From Actinomycetota bacterium (GTDB lineage: Bacteria; Actinomycetota; Acidimicrobiia; Acidimicrobiales; Ilumatobacteraceae), in assembly GCA_026393655.1 (NCBI GenBank), contig JAPKZT010000263.1:1-15996 (forward strand): a DNA stretch of 15,996 nt. The letters run 5' to 3'. The notes beneath the pieces were generated by a model that saw only the letters and a program-made list of their open reading frames with translations, was not told the origin of the DNA and made no database searches. The translations under genes and the position numbers were made by a program. Positions 6,412-13,689 of the stretch are shown one piece after another. The stretch's first letter is position 1. Every line of letters begins with the position of its first letter.

Positions 6412-7280
6412 GGCGATGTCGGCACAGTTGCCCAGCGAATTGCGCGAGTTACTGCGTCACCTAACGGCCGTAGTGCAAATTTTTCTGTGATCGGCAGAAG
6501 TGGCAAGCGAAGTGGCTTTCGTGTCCAACTTGGCAAAGTCGCAATTGTTGCCGCCACTAGCGCCGAGTATGCAACGCGTGCAGTCACTGGCAGTGGTGGT
6601 TCGAAAATCAAATATTTTGCCGCGTCGCGCGACTCGTCGGTGCTTGCAAGTTCTGGGCGGTAGTCGTGCAGTTGTTGTTTGAGTTCTTTTTCTGATTCTG
6701 GTGGGTTCGGTACGCCCAGTAAACGCGCGATTACTGCGACATCTTGCACGTAGCCATCGCGGCCTTGTTGATCGAGTGGATACGCGCCGTATCTCTGATG
6801 CGCCGCTAAAAACGAATCAACTTCGGCGACATGAACCCAGCGCAAAAGATGTGGATCATTCGCTGAGTATGGTCGACCGTCGCTCGCAAAACCAGTCACA
6901 CGTGTGTGCACCATTTTGATTCTTGCGATTATTTTTTCAACTTCGTTAACTGGCCCAAAAGTTGTCGTCGCCAAGAAATCTGCGGTGCGTTGTAAGCGTC
7001 CCCACGGGTCGTTGCGATAATCAGAATGTTGTGCAACACCCGCCATTGCGAGTGGATGAAGTGATTGCAATAACAATGCACGAAGTCCGCCGATAAACAT
7101 TGATGCGTCTGAGTGAACTCGAATAATTGGTCGGTCTTCGGTGAAGAGACGCTCGCCTGGTGCATCGATAATTTCTTGCGTTCTTTGGTCGGCGTTCGGG
7201 CCAATAACGCGCGCACGAATTGCCTCACCGATTTGATCACGAACAGTGGTGATTGCCGAATTGATGTCAAGTTTTTTCAT
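6378..7280 (-). CDS. DUF2236 family protein (MpaB/latex-clearing-type oxygenase)
   Basis: 300 residues from ATG at 7280. The frame runs 56 residues further upstream, but that part (low-complexity, Pro/His/Cys-rich) overlaps the divergent gene and lacks family similarity. Family landmarks: IIRVHSDASMFIGGLRALLL, then LQSLHPLAMAGVAQHS (His75 and His85), PWGRLQRTADF, TFGPVNEVEKIIARI, GRPYSANDPHLLRWVHVAEV. DUF2236 includes rubber oxygenase Lcp, which binds b-type heme, and fungal MpaB; the conserved His residues are candidate ligands. The substrate in actinobacteria is mostly unknown. No signal peptide is seen, so a cytoplasmic enzyme is likely. It is divergent from the AI-2E gene with a 68-bp gap and overlaps the C26 gene tail to tail. 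Confidence 0.88.
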   Translation of the reverse strand: MKKLDINSAITTVRDQIGEAIRARVIGPNADQRTQEIIDAPGERLFTEDRPIIRVHSDASMFIGGLRALLLQSLHPLAMAGVAQHSDYRNDPWGRLQRTADFLATTTFGPVNEVEKIIARIKMVHTRVTGFASDGRPYSANDPHLLRWVHVAEVDSFLAAHQRYGAYPLDQQGRDGYVQDVAVIARLLGVPNPPESEKELKQQLHDYRPELASTDESRDAAKYLIFEPPLPVTARVAYSALVAATIATLPSWTRKPLRLPLLPITEKFALRPLGDAVTRAIRWATVPTSPYLRDKDNLAR

Positions 7281-7335
7281 ATCGTTACTTCTATCGTGGC
7301 ACCGAATTGCGCTGTTTGCATATATCAACGGCAAG

Positions 7336-7341
7336 TAGAGT
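7336..7341 (+). promoter_or_regulatory. -10-like TAGAGT, 7 nt before ATG 7349
   Basis: The same hexamer and spacing as at 5649/5662. It supports ATG 7349 as the start rather than the in-frame start at 7307, which lies upstream of this motif. Confidence 0.45.
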
Positions 7342-7348
7342 AAATGCC

Positions 7349-8512
7349 ATGGGTCATAAGGCGGATGGTGAATCTGCGGCGATAAAGGCTTCAAAAGTAA
7401 GCAAAAAGGCTTCTCGCGACAAAATGCCAAGTTGGGTGCCTCGGGCAATCGGTTTGTTTTGGGTCGGTGCTATTGCAATGCTCGCGGTGCGCGAATTATT
7501 TCACCAACTATCTGATTTTTTGATTTTGCTCGTTATTTCAGTATTTTTGGCACTGGCCATTGAGCCCGCCGTCAATCGACTTGCGGCACGAGGATGGAAA
7601 CGTGGTGCCGCCACAGGCTTGATGCTCGTCAGCGTTTTTACGGCCGCAATTTTGTTTGTGATCGCAATCGGAAGTCTGGTTGCAACGCAGACCCAAGATT
7701 TAATTAGTAATCGTGATCAATATGTGACTGACACTGTTGTTTTTGTCAACAACACATTTGGTTCATCAATTAATCCGCAATCGTGGATTAAAGCACTCAG
7801 TGACCCGAACGGTTCGTTCAATAACTTCTTTACAAATCAACAAGATCGAGTCGTAAGTCTGTCGTTAGGTGCATTGAGCGGATTACTGCAAATTTTGTCA
7901 GTCACTTTGTTTACGTTCTATCTAATTTCGGATGGTCCAAGATTGCGACGAGCGTTGTGCAGCCGATTGCCAGTTAAACAACAACGAGTTGTATTGACGG
8001 TTTTTGATCTTGCGATTGCAAAAACCGGCGGTTATATATATTCGCGTGCACTGTTGGCTGTAGTTTCTGCGATATTTCATTGGGTTGTGTTTCAATCAAT
8101 CGGCACGCCTGCGCCGATTGCATTAGCGATCTGGGTTGGATTAGTTTCGCAGTTCTTGCCAGTAGTCGGAACATACCTCGCCGGGGTCTTGCCGATTTTG
8201 TTAGCGTTCTTGGACTCACCAGTAAAGGCTTTGATTGTGATTATTTTTATCGCCGTGTATCAGCAATTAGAAAACTTTGTACTCGCACCGCGAATAACTG
8301 CGCGCACACTTGAGTTGCATGCCGCAGTTGCGTTTGGTGCTGCGATTGCTGGCGGTGCGGTGCTTGGCCCAATTGGTGCAGTGTTGGCTTTGCCTTTCGC
8401 GGCGATGGTGCAAGGATTTGTCAGCAATTGGGGAAAGCGTTATGAAATTGTTGACAACCCGCTTGTGTTTATCCCAAGTTTGCAAAAAGTGAAAACTAAA
8501 AAACACAAATGA
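7349..8512 (+). CDS. AI-2E family transporter (TqsA/PerM type)
   Basis: 387 residues from ATG 7349. After a basic N-terminus (residues 1-30) come two hydrophobic segments (IGLFWVGAIAMLAV; DFLILLVISVFLALAIEP). Then follows a short linker with AVNRLAARGWKRGAATGLML, a third segment, a soluble central loop (about residues 115-170), and four or more C-terminal membrane segments. LSVTLFTFYLISDGPRLR, GLVSQFLPVVGTYLAGVLP and YQQLENFVLAPRI are typical of PF01594. Members export small molecules such as autoinducer-2 or act as Na+/H+ antiporters; the substrate cannot be told. The stop overlaps the next start as ATGA, so it is co-translated with the L,D-transpeptidase. No LuxS-type gene is nearby, so AI-2 is not specifically supported. 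Confidence 0.92.
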   Translation: MGHKADGESAAIKASKVSKKASRDKMPSWVPRAIGLFWVGAIAMLAVRELFHQLSDFLILLVISVFLALAIEPAVNRLAARGWKRGAATGLMLVSVFTAAILFVIAIGSLVATQTQDLISNRDQYVTDTVVFVNNTFGSSINPQSWIKALSDPNGSFNNFFTNQQDRVVSLSLGALSGLLQILSVTLFTFYLISDGPRLRRALCSRLPVKQQRVVLTVFDLAIAKTGGYIYSRALLAVVSAIFHWVVFQSIGTPAPIALAIWVGLVSQFLPVVGTYLAGVLPILLAFLDSPVKALIVIIFIAVYQQLENFVLAPRITARTLELHAAVAFGAAIAGGAVLGPIGAVLALPFAAMVQGFVSNWGKRYEIVDNPLVFIPSLQKVKTKKHK

Positions 8513-9129
8513 AGTTTTTCTCTAAATTGGTTGTAAGCGTTGTGCTTAGCATCGTTGCGTCATCGTCATTGATTGTGTTTGCCTCTGGTGACTCGTCAAC
8601 AAGTTCAACTTCGACGACTAGTACCACATCAACAATTGTGCCGACACCGACCGCGGCTGAAACTTCACTTTTGTATCCAGCACGTGCGCTGAGGTTTCCT
8701 GAATATACGCGCTTGAATCCGCCTTTGCTCCCCGCCAATTCTGGCGTCGGTCGAAGAATTGTTTATAAAAATGAATTGCAGTGGGTTTGGGTTGTGGATG
8801 CTAACAATAAAGTTCGTGAGGCGATGCCGGTCTCTGGTCGCCGTGGAGTGCCGAAGCCCGGCGAATATCAAGTCACCAGTCAGTCGCTGCGTTCTTACAG
8901 TTTGGATTTCGAGGGTGTTTGGTTCATCAACATGACACGATTTGCGATCGGGCCCGCCGGCGGAAATATTGGGTTTCACGAGATACCCGTAAAGAATGGC
9001 AAACCACTTCAGACTGAAGATCAACTCGGTTCATTTCAGGGCAGTGGATGTCTACGAATGGCGCCAGACGACGCAAAACTTATTTTCAATTTCGGAAAAC
9101 CCGGCACCAAAGTTGTAGTCCTGCCTTGA
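8509..9129 (+). CDS. secreted L,D-transpeptidase (YkuD domain)
   Basis: 206 residues. It has a Sec signal peptide (MKFFSK, then a hydrophobic run ending near VFAS, residue 26), a Ser/Thr linker (27-48), then a YkuD-like catalytic domain. The fold is marked by WVWVVDANNKVREAMPVSG, GVPKPGEYQV, FAIGPAGGNIGFHEIP (His157) and QGSGCLRMAPDDAKLIF (Cys181, the nucleophile). The usual SHGC or SAGC before the nucleophile reads GSGC here, a tolerated but less common variant. The enzyme would make 3-3 cross-links in peptidoglycan or attach proteins to it outside the membrane. Translation is coupled to the AI-2E transporter (4-nt ATGA overlap). The end lies 16 nt from a convergent gene. Confidence 0.9.
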   Translation: MKFFSKLVVSVVLSIVASSSLIVFASGDSSTSSTSTTSTTSTIVPTPTAAETSLLYPARALRFPEYTRLNPPLLPANSGVGRRIVYKNELQWVWVVDANNKVREAMPVSGRRGVPKPGEYQVTSQSLRSYSLDFEGVWFINMTRFAIGPAGGNIGFHEIPVKNGKPLQTEDQLGSFQGSGCLRMAPDDAKLIFNFGKPGTKVVVLP

Positions 9130-9145
9130 CTCTTGATGCCGCGAT

Positions 9146-10840
9146 TTAGAAGCGGGCGAGTTCGGTTTTAAGTAAGTCGAGTCCGAGGTTGCCAAGATCA
9201 AGTGCATATGCATGCCACGCGCGTAAGTCAAAGTTTGCACCGTGTTTGCGCTTGGCGTCATCTCGTAATGAAGTCCATACGCGTTCACCGAGTTTGTAAG
9301 AAATCGCTTGTGCCGGCCAGCCGAGATAGCGGTTGATCTCTGATTTATTAAAAGCATCATCACTCGACGATCGTGCCGAAAGAAACTCAAGTGCCAATTC
9401 TGGTGTCCACGCTTCGCCGCCGTGCCACTTAGATTCTTTTGGAATTTTAAATTCGCAGTGCATACCGATGTCGACGACAATTCGTGCTGCTCGAAATGCT
9501 TGAGCGTACAAATAGCCAAGTCGATATTCGGGTTTGCCTAAGAAGCCGAGTTCATCCATTAGACGTTCTGCATAGAGCGCCCAACCTTCGCCATGACCGC
9601 TGACAAATTCGTTGCGTTGAAATCGCGAGAGTTTTTCTGAGTTGACCGTCGCCATACCAATCTGCAAATGATGACCAGGCACACCTTCGTGATACGCAGT
9701 TGTTGGTTCACTCCACAACGGAAACTTGGTTCGCCCGTTTGCTGGGTACCAGGTGCGACCAGGCCGAGACAGATCTTCGCTTGGTGATGTGTAATACATC
9801 GCGGCTGCACCGCCTGGTGGAGAGATCATTGCCTCGACTCGATGAATCTCTTTTGGAATATCAAAATGATTTTCGCGGATTAAAAACGACATTGCGTCAT
9901 CCATTAAAGATTGCAACCATTCACGCAGATTTTCTTCGCCTTCGATGCTGTGACTAGGGTCTGTGTCAAGAAATTCGCGAACCTCGTTGAGTGTCGCGTT
10001 TGGATTAATCTCTTTTGCAGTTTTTATAAGTTCTGCGTCAAGCCGAGCTACTTCGGCAAAACCCCATTCATATGCTTCGCGGGCGTCGACGTTCATCCCC
10101 ATAAATCTGCGACGGGCGAGTGCGTGGCGTCCTTCGCCAACGCCGTTGCGCGGGTCGGCAACTGCGGCATATGTCTCGCGCAAATAACTTGCAGTTTGAG
10201 CCATTGAGTTTGACGCTTCAACCGCAGCCTCGCGCAGTGCAGTCAGTGGCGCGCCATTCACAGCTGCTGCACTTTCGGCGAATTGCGTGAAGAAGCCAGG
10301 AGCATTCGGCGTGCCCGCCCAAGTTTCAAGTTGTTCGGCAACGACCAGTGCTTGACGGCGTGGAGCAACAGTTTTGCGTTCAACGCCAAGGCTCCAACTT
10401 TCACGCATGCCAGCAAACGCTTGCGGCACGGCACTCATTCGTTCGGCAATTGTCTGCCAGTTTTCTGCTGTCGCAGTTGGCATCAAATCAAAAATGCCGC
10501 GAGCAGAATCGACATCGCCTGCGATCACGCGAATTGATCGCAAATGTTCGCCCGCCTCGTATTCAAGAGTCGACATCTCGAGCGAGTTTCGCAAAACGCC
10601 TGCAGCCAACCGGTCGCGATCAGCCGTCGTGTCGAGTGTGTTCAGAGTTGCAAGAGTCGACCGCGTGACTTCGTTTCGCTCCGCGTGACCGCGAGGGCTG
10701 AAGTCGGTCATCTCATGATCATGACCTGCGATTCCTAATGCTGTTGCAAGACCTGGGTCAGTTGCGGCGAGTTGCTCAATATATTGATCTGAAAGTCGGT
10801 ACACGGGTGAAAGTTGTTCGTTCGTTTGCGAATTAGTCAT
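9146..10840 (-). CDS. DUF885 family metallopeptidase-like protein
   Basis: 564 residues, typical of the family. The zinc-site motif TTAYHEGVPGHHLQIGMA is present (His384, Glu385, His390), followed by FVSGHGEGWALYAERLMDEL, where a further Glu could be the third ligand. Other family marks are INRYLGWPAQAISYKLGER near the C-terminus and STLEYEAGEHL in the N-terminal half. DUF885 proteins are predicted zinc-dependent peptidases; few have been characterised. No signal peptide or lipobox is visible, so it is probably cytoplasmic. A TAGGGT hexamer 6 nt before the ATG suggests a leaderless transcript. It is divergent from the SDR gene with only 38 bp between starts. Confidence 0.9.
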   Translation of the reverse strand: MTNSQTNEQLSPVYRLSDQYIEQLAATDPGLATALGIAGHDHEMTDFSPRGHAERNEVTRSTLATLNTLDTTADRDRLAAGVLRNSLEMSTLEYEAGEHLRSIRVIAGDVDSARGIFDLMPTATAENWQTIAERMSAVPQAFAGMRESWSLGVERKTVAPRRQALVVAEQLETWAGTPNAPGFFTQFAESAAAVNGAPLTALREAAVEASNSMAQTASYLRETYAAVADPRNGVGEGRHALARRRFMGMNVDAREAYEWGFAEVARLDAELIKTAKEINPNATLNEVREFLDTDPSHSIEGEENLREWLQSLMDDAMSFLIRENHFDIPKEIHRVEAMISPPGGAAAMYYTSPSEDLSRPGRTWYPANGRTKFPLWSEPTTAYHEGVPGHHLQIGMATVNSEKLSRFQRNEFVSGHGEGWALYAERLMDELGFLGKPEYRLGYLYAQAFRAARIVVDIGMHCEFKIPKESKWHGGEAWTPELALEFLSARSSSDDAFNKSEINRYLGWPAQAISYKLGERVWTSLRDDAKRKHGANFDLRAWHAYALDLGNLGLDLLKTELARF

Positions 10841-10846
10841 GGCTTT

Positions 10847-10852
10847 ACCCTA
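10847..10852 (-). promoter_or_regulatory. -10-like TAGGGT, 6 nt before ATG 10840 (minus strand)
   Basis: It reads TAGGGT on the minus strand, then 6 nt, then ATG. It lies in the 38-bp divergent gap shared with the SDR gene, whose own candidate -10 (TGTAAT at 10864-10869) faces the other way. Confidence 0.4.
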
Positions 10853-10878
10853 GGCAGTTTTCATGTAATGCTCAAAGT

Positions 10879-11643
10879 GTGTCGAATCGACAACTTGCCT
10901 TAATTACTGGTGCTTCTTCGGGCATTGGTCGAGAGTTTGCGATGATGCTGGCAAAGAGTGGATACGACATCGTTGCAGTTGCGCGCCGCCGCGAACTTCT
11001 TGAGTCTTTAGCCAGTGAACTTCAAGTACTTGGAGCCCAGACGCGTGTTGTTGTTGCCGACTTGAGCACGGGTGCTGGTGTGCAAAGCGTCATTGATGCG
11101 GCGAGCGACTCAGATTTTCTTGTATTGAACGCGGGCATAACTCGTGCGGCGCGAGTCGGCACCACACCAAGCGACCAAATCGCAAAACTAAACACGCTGT
11201 TGGCGACTGGAGTCGTCGAAGTCTGCGAAGCAATCGTGCCCCGAATGGTTCAGCGCAAGAACGGAGAAGTTGTGATCGTCTCGAGCATTGCCGCGTTCAC
11301 CCCGATGCCGAAATCGGCGCTTTATGCTGCGGCTAAAACTTATGTGATGTCTTACGGTCGAAGTTTGAATTTAGAAGTTCGCGGTTCTGGTGTGCGAGTT
11401 TGTGTTGTTTGCCCAGGGTATGTGCGAACCGAGTTGCATCAGCATGCTGGACTCGCACATTTACGCCAGCGAGTGCCGAAGTGGCTGTGGATTAATTCTC
11501 ACGATGTTGTGCGCGCGGCGTTAAGTGGATTGCGCAAAAACAAAAGCGTCGTCCTGCCGGGTCTTGTTTATCGTTTGGCTAGACCGTTTCTTGGCTCAAG
11601 AGCCGTACAAGCAATTTGGCAAAGCACCACTAAACGCAACTAA
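10879..11643 (+). CDS. short-chain dehydrogenase/reductase (classical SDR)
   Basis: 254 residues from GTG 10879, standard for classical SDRs. The nucleotide-binding motif TGASSGIG lies at residues 10-17, with the basic RRR after the second strand (AVARRRELLE) suggesting NADPH. NAGI follows in LVLNAGITRAA, and the catalytic set is Ser136 (VSSIAAF), Tyr149 and Lys153 (YAAAK). CPGYVRTEL follows. The C-terminus (SVVLPGLVYRLARPFLGSRAVQ) resembles the SDR group with a membrane-associating tail seen in acyl-chain or ketone reductases. The substrate is unknown. It ends tail to tail with the minus-strand gene below, overlapping by 4 nt. No operon partner on this strand. Confidence 0.9.
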   Translation: MSNRQLALITGASSGIGREFAMMLAKSGYDIVAVARRRELLESLASELQVLGAQTRVVVADLSTGAGVQSVIDAASDSDFLVLNAGITRAARVGTTPSDQIAKLNTLLATGVVEVCEAIVPRMVQRKNGEVVIVSSIAAFTPMPKSALYAAAKTYVMSYGRSLNLEVRGSGVRVCVVCPGYVRTELHQHAGLAHLRQRVPKWLWINSHDVVRAALSGLRKNKSVVLPGLVYRLARPFLGSRAVQAIWQSTTKRN

Positions 11644-12005
11644 TTAGTTGATTTGTCACGCAGGTGGCGACCGACATAGGCGATAACGATTTCGTTTGTT
11701 TTTATGTCGTGATAAAAATGAATTCGTGCGTCGCCGCAGCGAATATGTGGCTTGGCTAGGACATTTTCACCCTTCCACTCAATTGCATAATCTTGTGCGT
11801 ATCGATGCTCGGCTTGGTCGCTAATCGACGCGGCAAAATTGCTGAGTTGTTGATTGCAATAAATATTAAAAACATTTGGAGCAAAATCACCGCGTTGCAA
11901 TCTTGCCGCAAGATTATTTAGTTCTACCAAGTTTGAGTAAATTCGCCTGATGAAAAATAATATTCGGTAAGTTTTTTTGGGCAAACGCAACTGCATCTGA
12001 AACAC
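11640..12005 (-). CDS. probable C-terminal part of the 11914-13017 gene, in the +1 frame
   Basis: 121 codons from the first ATG. This frame overlaps the coding end of the upstream gene by 92 nt. Its first residues (MFQMQLRLPKKTYRILFF) look like out-of-frame reading of that gene. The convincing part begins near IYSNLVELNNLAARLQRGD and ends with CGDARIHFYHDIKTNEIVIAYVGRHLRDKSTN. From memory, that ending is the C-terminus of single-chain proteins that also carry the 'DAV..A' segment seen at the end of the upstream frame. The two frames together span 1378 nt, one more than a multiple of three, which fits a single inserted base, a sequencing error or slippage. A separate overlapping gene is the less likely alternative. 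Confidence 0.55.
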   Translation of the reverse strand: MFQMQLRLPKKTYRILFFIRRIYSNLVELNNLAARLQRGDFAPNVFNIYCNQQLSNFAASISDQAEHRYAQDYAIEWKGENVLAKPHIRCGDARIHFYHDIKTNEIVIAYVGRHLRDKSTN

Positions 12006-13017
12006 GATCTAGATAACTCTTATCGTCTTCCATCATCAAGAAAGTTGCTAGTTGTGAATAAGCGCGATCTCGCTCTTCGGTTTTTTGCGCACTGAGCATG
12101 TCTGTCAGAGTTGCATTTTCAAGAAGGCTTGCATTCTCTTCGAGTAATTCTTTGACAGTATTATTCAGTTCGATATTTTCTTGCTGTAGCCCCGACTGCG
12201 GTGAGGGCACGGCTGTTTTCGGCGCCTGTTGAGTTTTCTCCACTTGCACAATTTTGCGCGACTGCGATAAAACAAGAGTTGCAAGTGAGCCAACCGACGC
12301 GGCGATTAATTGATTAACAACTTCGTCGTCGTCTTGTTGATGAAACTTTTCAGGTGCGGCGCCACGTGGCCAAATGATAGTTATCCAACCTGAACCAATA
12401 ACTGTTGCGCCGTATAAGTTAGTGAACGCTTCATCAGCCACATGTGATGAAACATGGGCTAGGTGAGCAATTCCGGCTAATTGCTTCGCAGTCACAGAAC
12501 TAGTGATGGCCGCAGGTTTACCTACGATCACTTCAATCAAAATTGGCAATCGCCGACTTGGCGCTTCGGCAAACGCGGCGAGCGATTGGCCGCTCAATTG
12601 ATCGTTAGCGATAGTGATTTCTGCATCAATTATTTTTTCGGCATCGCGAACTTTAAATAACTTAACGATCTCAAGAATCAATTTGTTAAGTCGTGGTTCT
12701 GGTCGGTCAATTGTGCGTCGTGGTAAAAGAGCAGATTTTGTTGGGCGCAAAGTGCGACGGAGATCAAAGTACAACTCATTTTTTGAAGTAATAAGAGTCA
12801 CTGTCGTGCCACGGGCTGCGGCTTGCTTACTATCTTGCTCGAGCACATCCACGCGAAAAATCGGGTCATTCGGACTGTGGCGAATATTGACAGGCGTCGA
12901 GTTGGTGCGTTTTTCGTGCGGATGCACTTCGTCAAGCCAACGAAACACGGCATCAATCGCAGCCTGACGTAAATCTTTATTTGGCGTCGCGATTGAGAAT
13001 CCGTACGTCGTGATCAC
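11914..13017 (-). CDS. coiled-coil protein of unknown function, probably truncated by a frameshift
   Basis: 367 residues from GTG 13017, preceded by TAGCGT 7 nt upstream. The N-terminal 260 residues look folded and mixed alpha/beta. They include RRLPILIEVIVGKPAAI, a LAGIAHLAHVSSHVADEAF segment and GATVIGSGWITIIWPRGA. A hydrophilic stretch with a clear coiled coil follows (about 275-335, LQQENIELNNTVKELLEEN and onward), then SYLDRVSDAVAFAQKNLPN and a short, unlike tail ending at TAA. The plausible continuation is in the +1 frame (11640-11940). I do not recognise a function. Proteins with this layout occur as unannotated members of variable loci; a defence role is only a guess. Homopolymers A7 (11972-11978) and a five-base run (11953-11957) are the likely slip sites. 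Confidence 0.7.
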   Translation of the reverse strand: MITTYGFSIATPNKDLRQAAIDAVFRWLDEVHPHEKRTNSTPVNIRHSPNDPIFRVDVLEQDSKQAAARGTTVTLITSKNELYFDLRRTLRPTKSALLPRRTIDRPEPRLNKLILEIVKLFKVRDAEKIIDAEITIANDQLSGQSLAAFAEAPSRRLPILIEVIVGKPAAITSSVTAKQLAGIAHLAHVSSHVADEAFTNLYGATVIGSGWITIIWPRGAAPEKFHQQDDDEVVNQLIAASVGSLATLVLSQSRKIVQVEKTQQAPKTAVPSPQSGLQQENIELNNTVKELLEENASLLENATLTDMLSAQKTEERDRAYSQLATFLMMEDDKSYLDRVSDAVAFAQKNLPNIIFHQANLLKLGRTK

Positions 13018-13024
13018 ACCTTGA

Positions 13025-13030
13025 ACGCTA
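13025..13030 (-). promoter_or_regulatory. -10-like TAGCGT, 7 nt before GTG 13017 (minus strand)
   Basis: It reads TAGCGT, N7, GTG on the minus strand. It shares a 57-bp divergent gap with the PQ-loop gene. Confidence 0.4.
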
Positions 13031-13062
13031 GCAATAGACGATTACTTGATTGACTCGCGGAC

Positions 13063-13068
13063 TACTCT
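13063..13068 (+). promoter_or_regulatory. -10-like TACTCT, 6 nt before GTG 13075
   Basis: It supports GTG 13075 as start. The nearby ATG at 13071 is closed by TAG after three codons. Confidence 0.4.
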
Positions 13069-13074
13069 AAATGG

Positions 13075-13689
13075 GTGACTAGTAGCAGAATCGTCGGAAT
13101 TCTTGCGACAATGTTGTCAGTCTCGTTCATTTGGCCGCAAGTGTTTCGCGTGTTCATCAAGAACTCGACCGAAGGATTAGTACCGGGTTCGTTTTTGCAA
13201 GGCTGTTGTGGTTCTTTGCTGTGGACGATTTATGGACTCAGTAAACCAGATCCACAACTGATTTTTGCGAATGCCAATATTGTGATTGCAATTTTGTTGA
13301 TTTTATTTGTGTGTGTTAAACACAAAAAAATTGTCTGGTGGATCCCCGCATTGACGATAAGTTCGACTTTGATTTTGGGTTTAATTGCGGCTAATTATTC
13401 GCTTGCCGTAATGGGATGGGTGACTATTGCGATTGGCACTCCTGCGATAATTCCTCAAGTTGTTCGCGTGTATCGCACCGAGCATCTATACGGTGTTTCA
13501 ACAACAACGCACGGTTTATTATTCGCTTGTTGTATCGGCTGGTTTAGTTATGGCGCAATGATCGGGGATTGGTTTGTCGCGTTACCGAACATTGTAGGTA
13601 TCTCTGGTGCTCTCTATATTTGGGTTCGCGCCACAAAATCACACGAAAAATTCACCGTCCCCGACGAACTCAAAACTAAAACTAATTAA
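13075..13689 (+). CDS. PQ-loop/SWEET-like membrane protein with two fused repeats
   Basis: 204 residues, almost entirely hydrophobic, with about seven membrane segments. The two halves repeat the same pattern. First: SVSFIWPQVFRVFIKNSTEG (Pro21-Gln22), then a membrane segment ending GSLLWTIYGL and FANANIVIAILLILF. Second: GTPAIIPQVVRVYRTEHLYG (Pro127-Gln128), then GWFSYGAMIGDWFVALPNIVGISGALYIW. Such PQ-loop halves are the unit of SWEET and SemiSWEET sugar transporters and of lysosomal PQ-loop carriers. Bacterial SemiSWEETs are usually single three-helix units of about 90 residues, so a two-repeat chain resembles the eukaryote-type 3+1+3 layout. The substrate (sugar, amino acid or other) is unknown. 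It overlaps the convergent carboxypeptidase gene by 8 nt at its 3' end. Confidence 0.85.
   Translation: MTSSRIVGILATMLSVSFIWPQVFRVFIKNSTEGLVPGSFLQGCCGSLLWTIYGLSKPDPQLIFANANIVIAILLILFVCVKHKKIVWWIPALTISSTLILGLIAANYSLAVMGWVTIAIGTPAIIPQVVRVYRTEHLYGVSTTTHGLLFACCIGWFSYGAMIGDWFVALPNIVGISGALYIWVRATKSHEKFTVPDELKTKTN

Noticed and set aside
7307..7348. Earlier in-frame start for the AI-2E gene
   Set aside because: It lies upstream of the TAGAGT hexamer at 7336 and adds residues with no family similarity; ATG 7349 fits the local start pattern.
7281..7448. 56-residue N-terminal extension of the DUF2236 frame
   Set aside because: It covers the start of the divergent AI-2E gene, has odd composition, and family similarity begins after ATG 7280.
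11969..11984. A_AAA_AAC heptamer as a programmed -1 frameshift site
   Set aside because: A -1 shift would hit TAG after 16 codons. The downstream domain is in the +1 frame, so only a one-base loss or +1 shift would join it.
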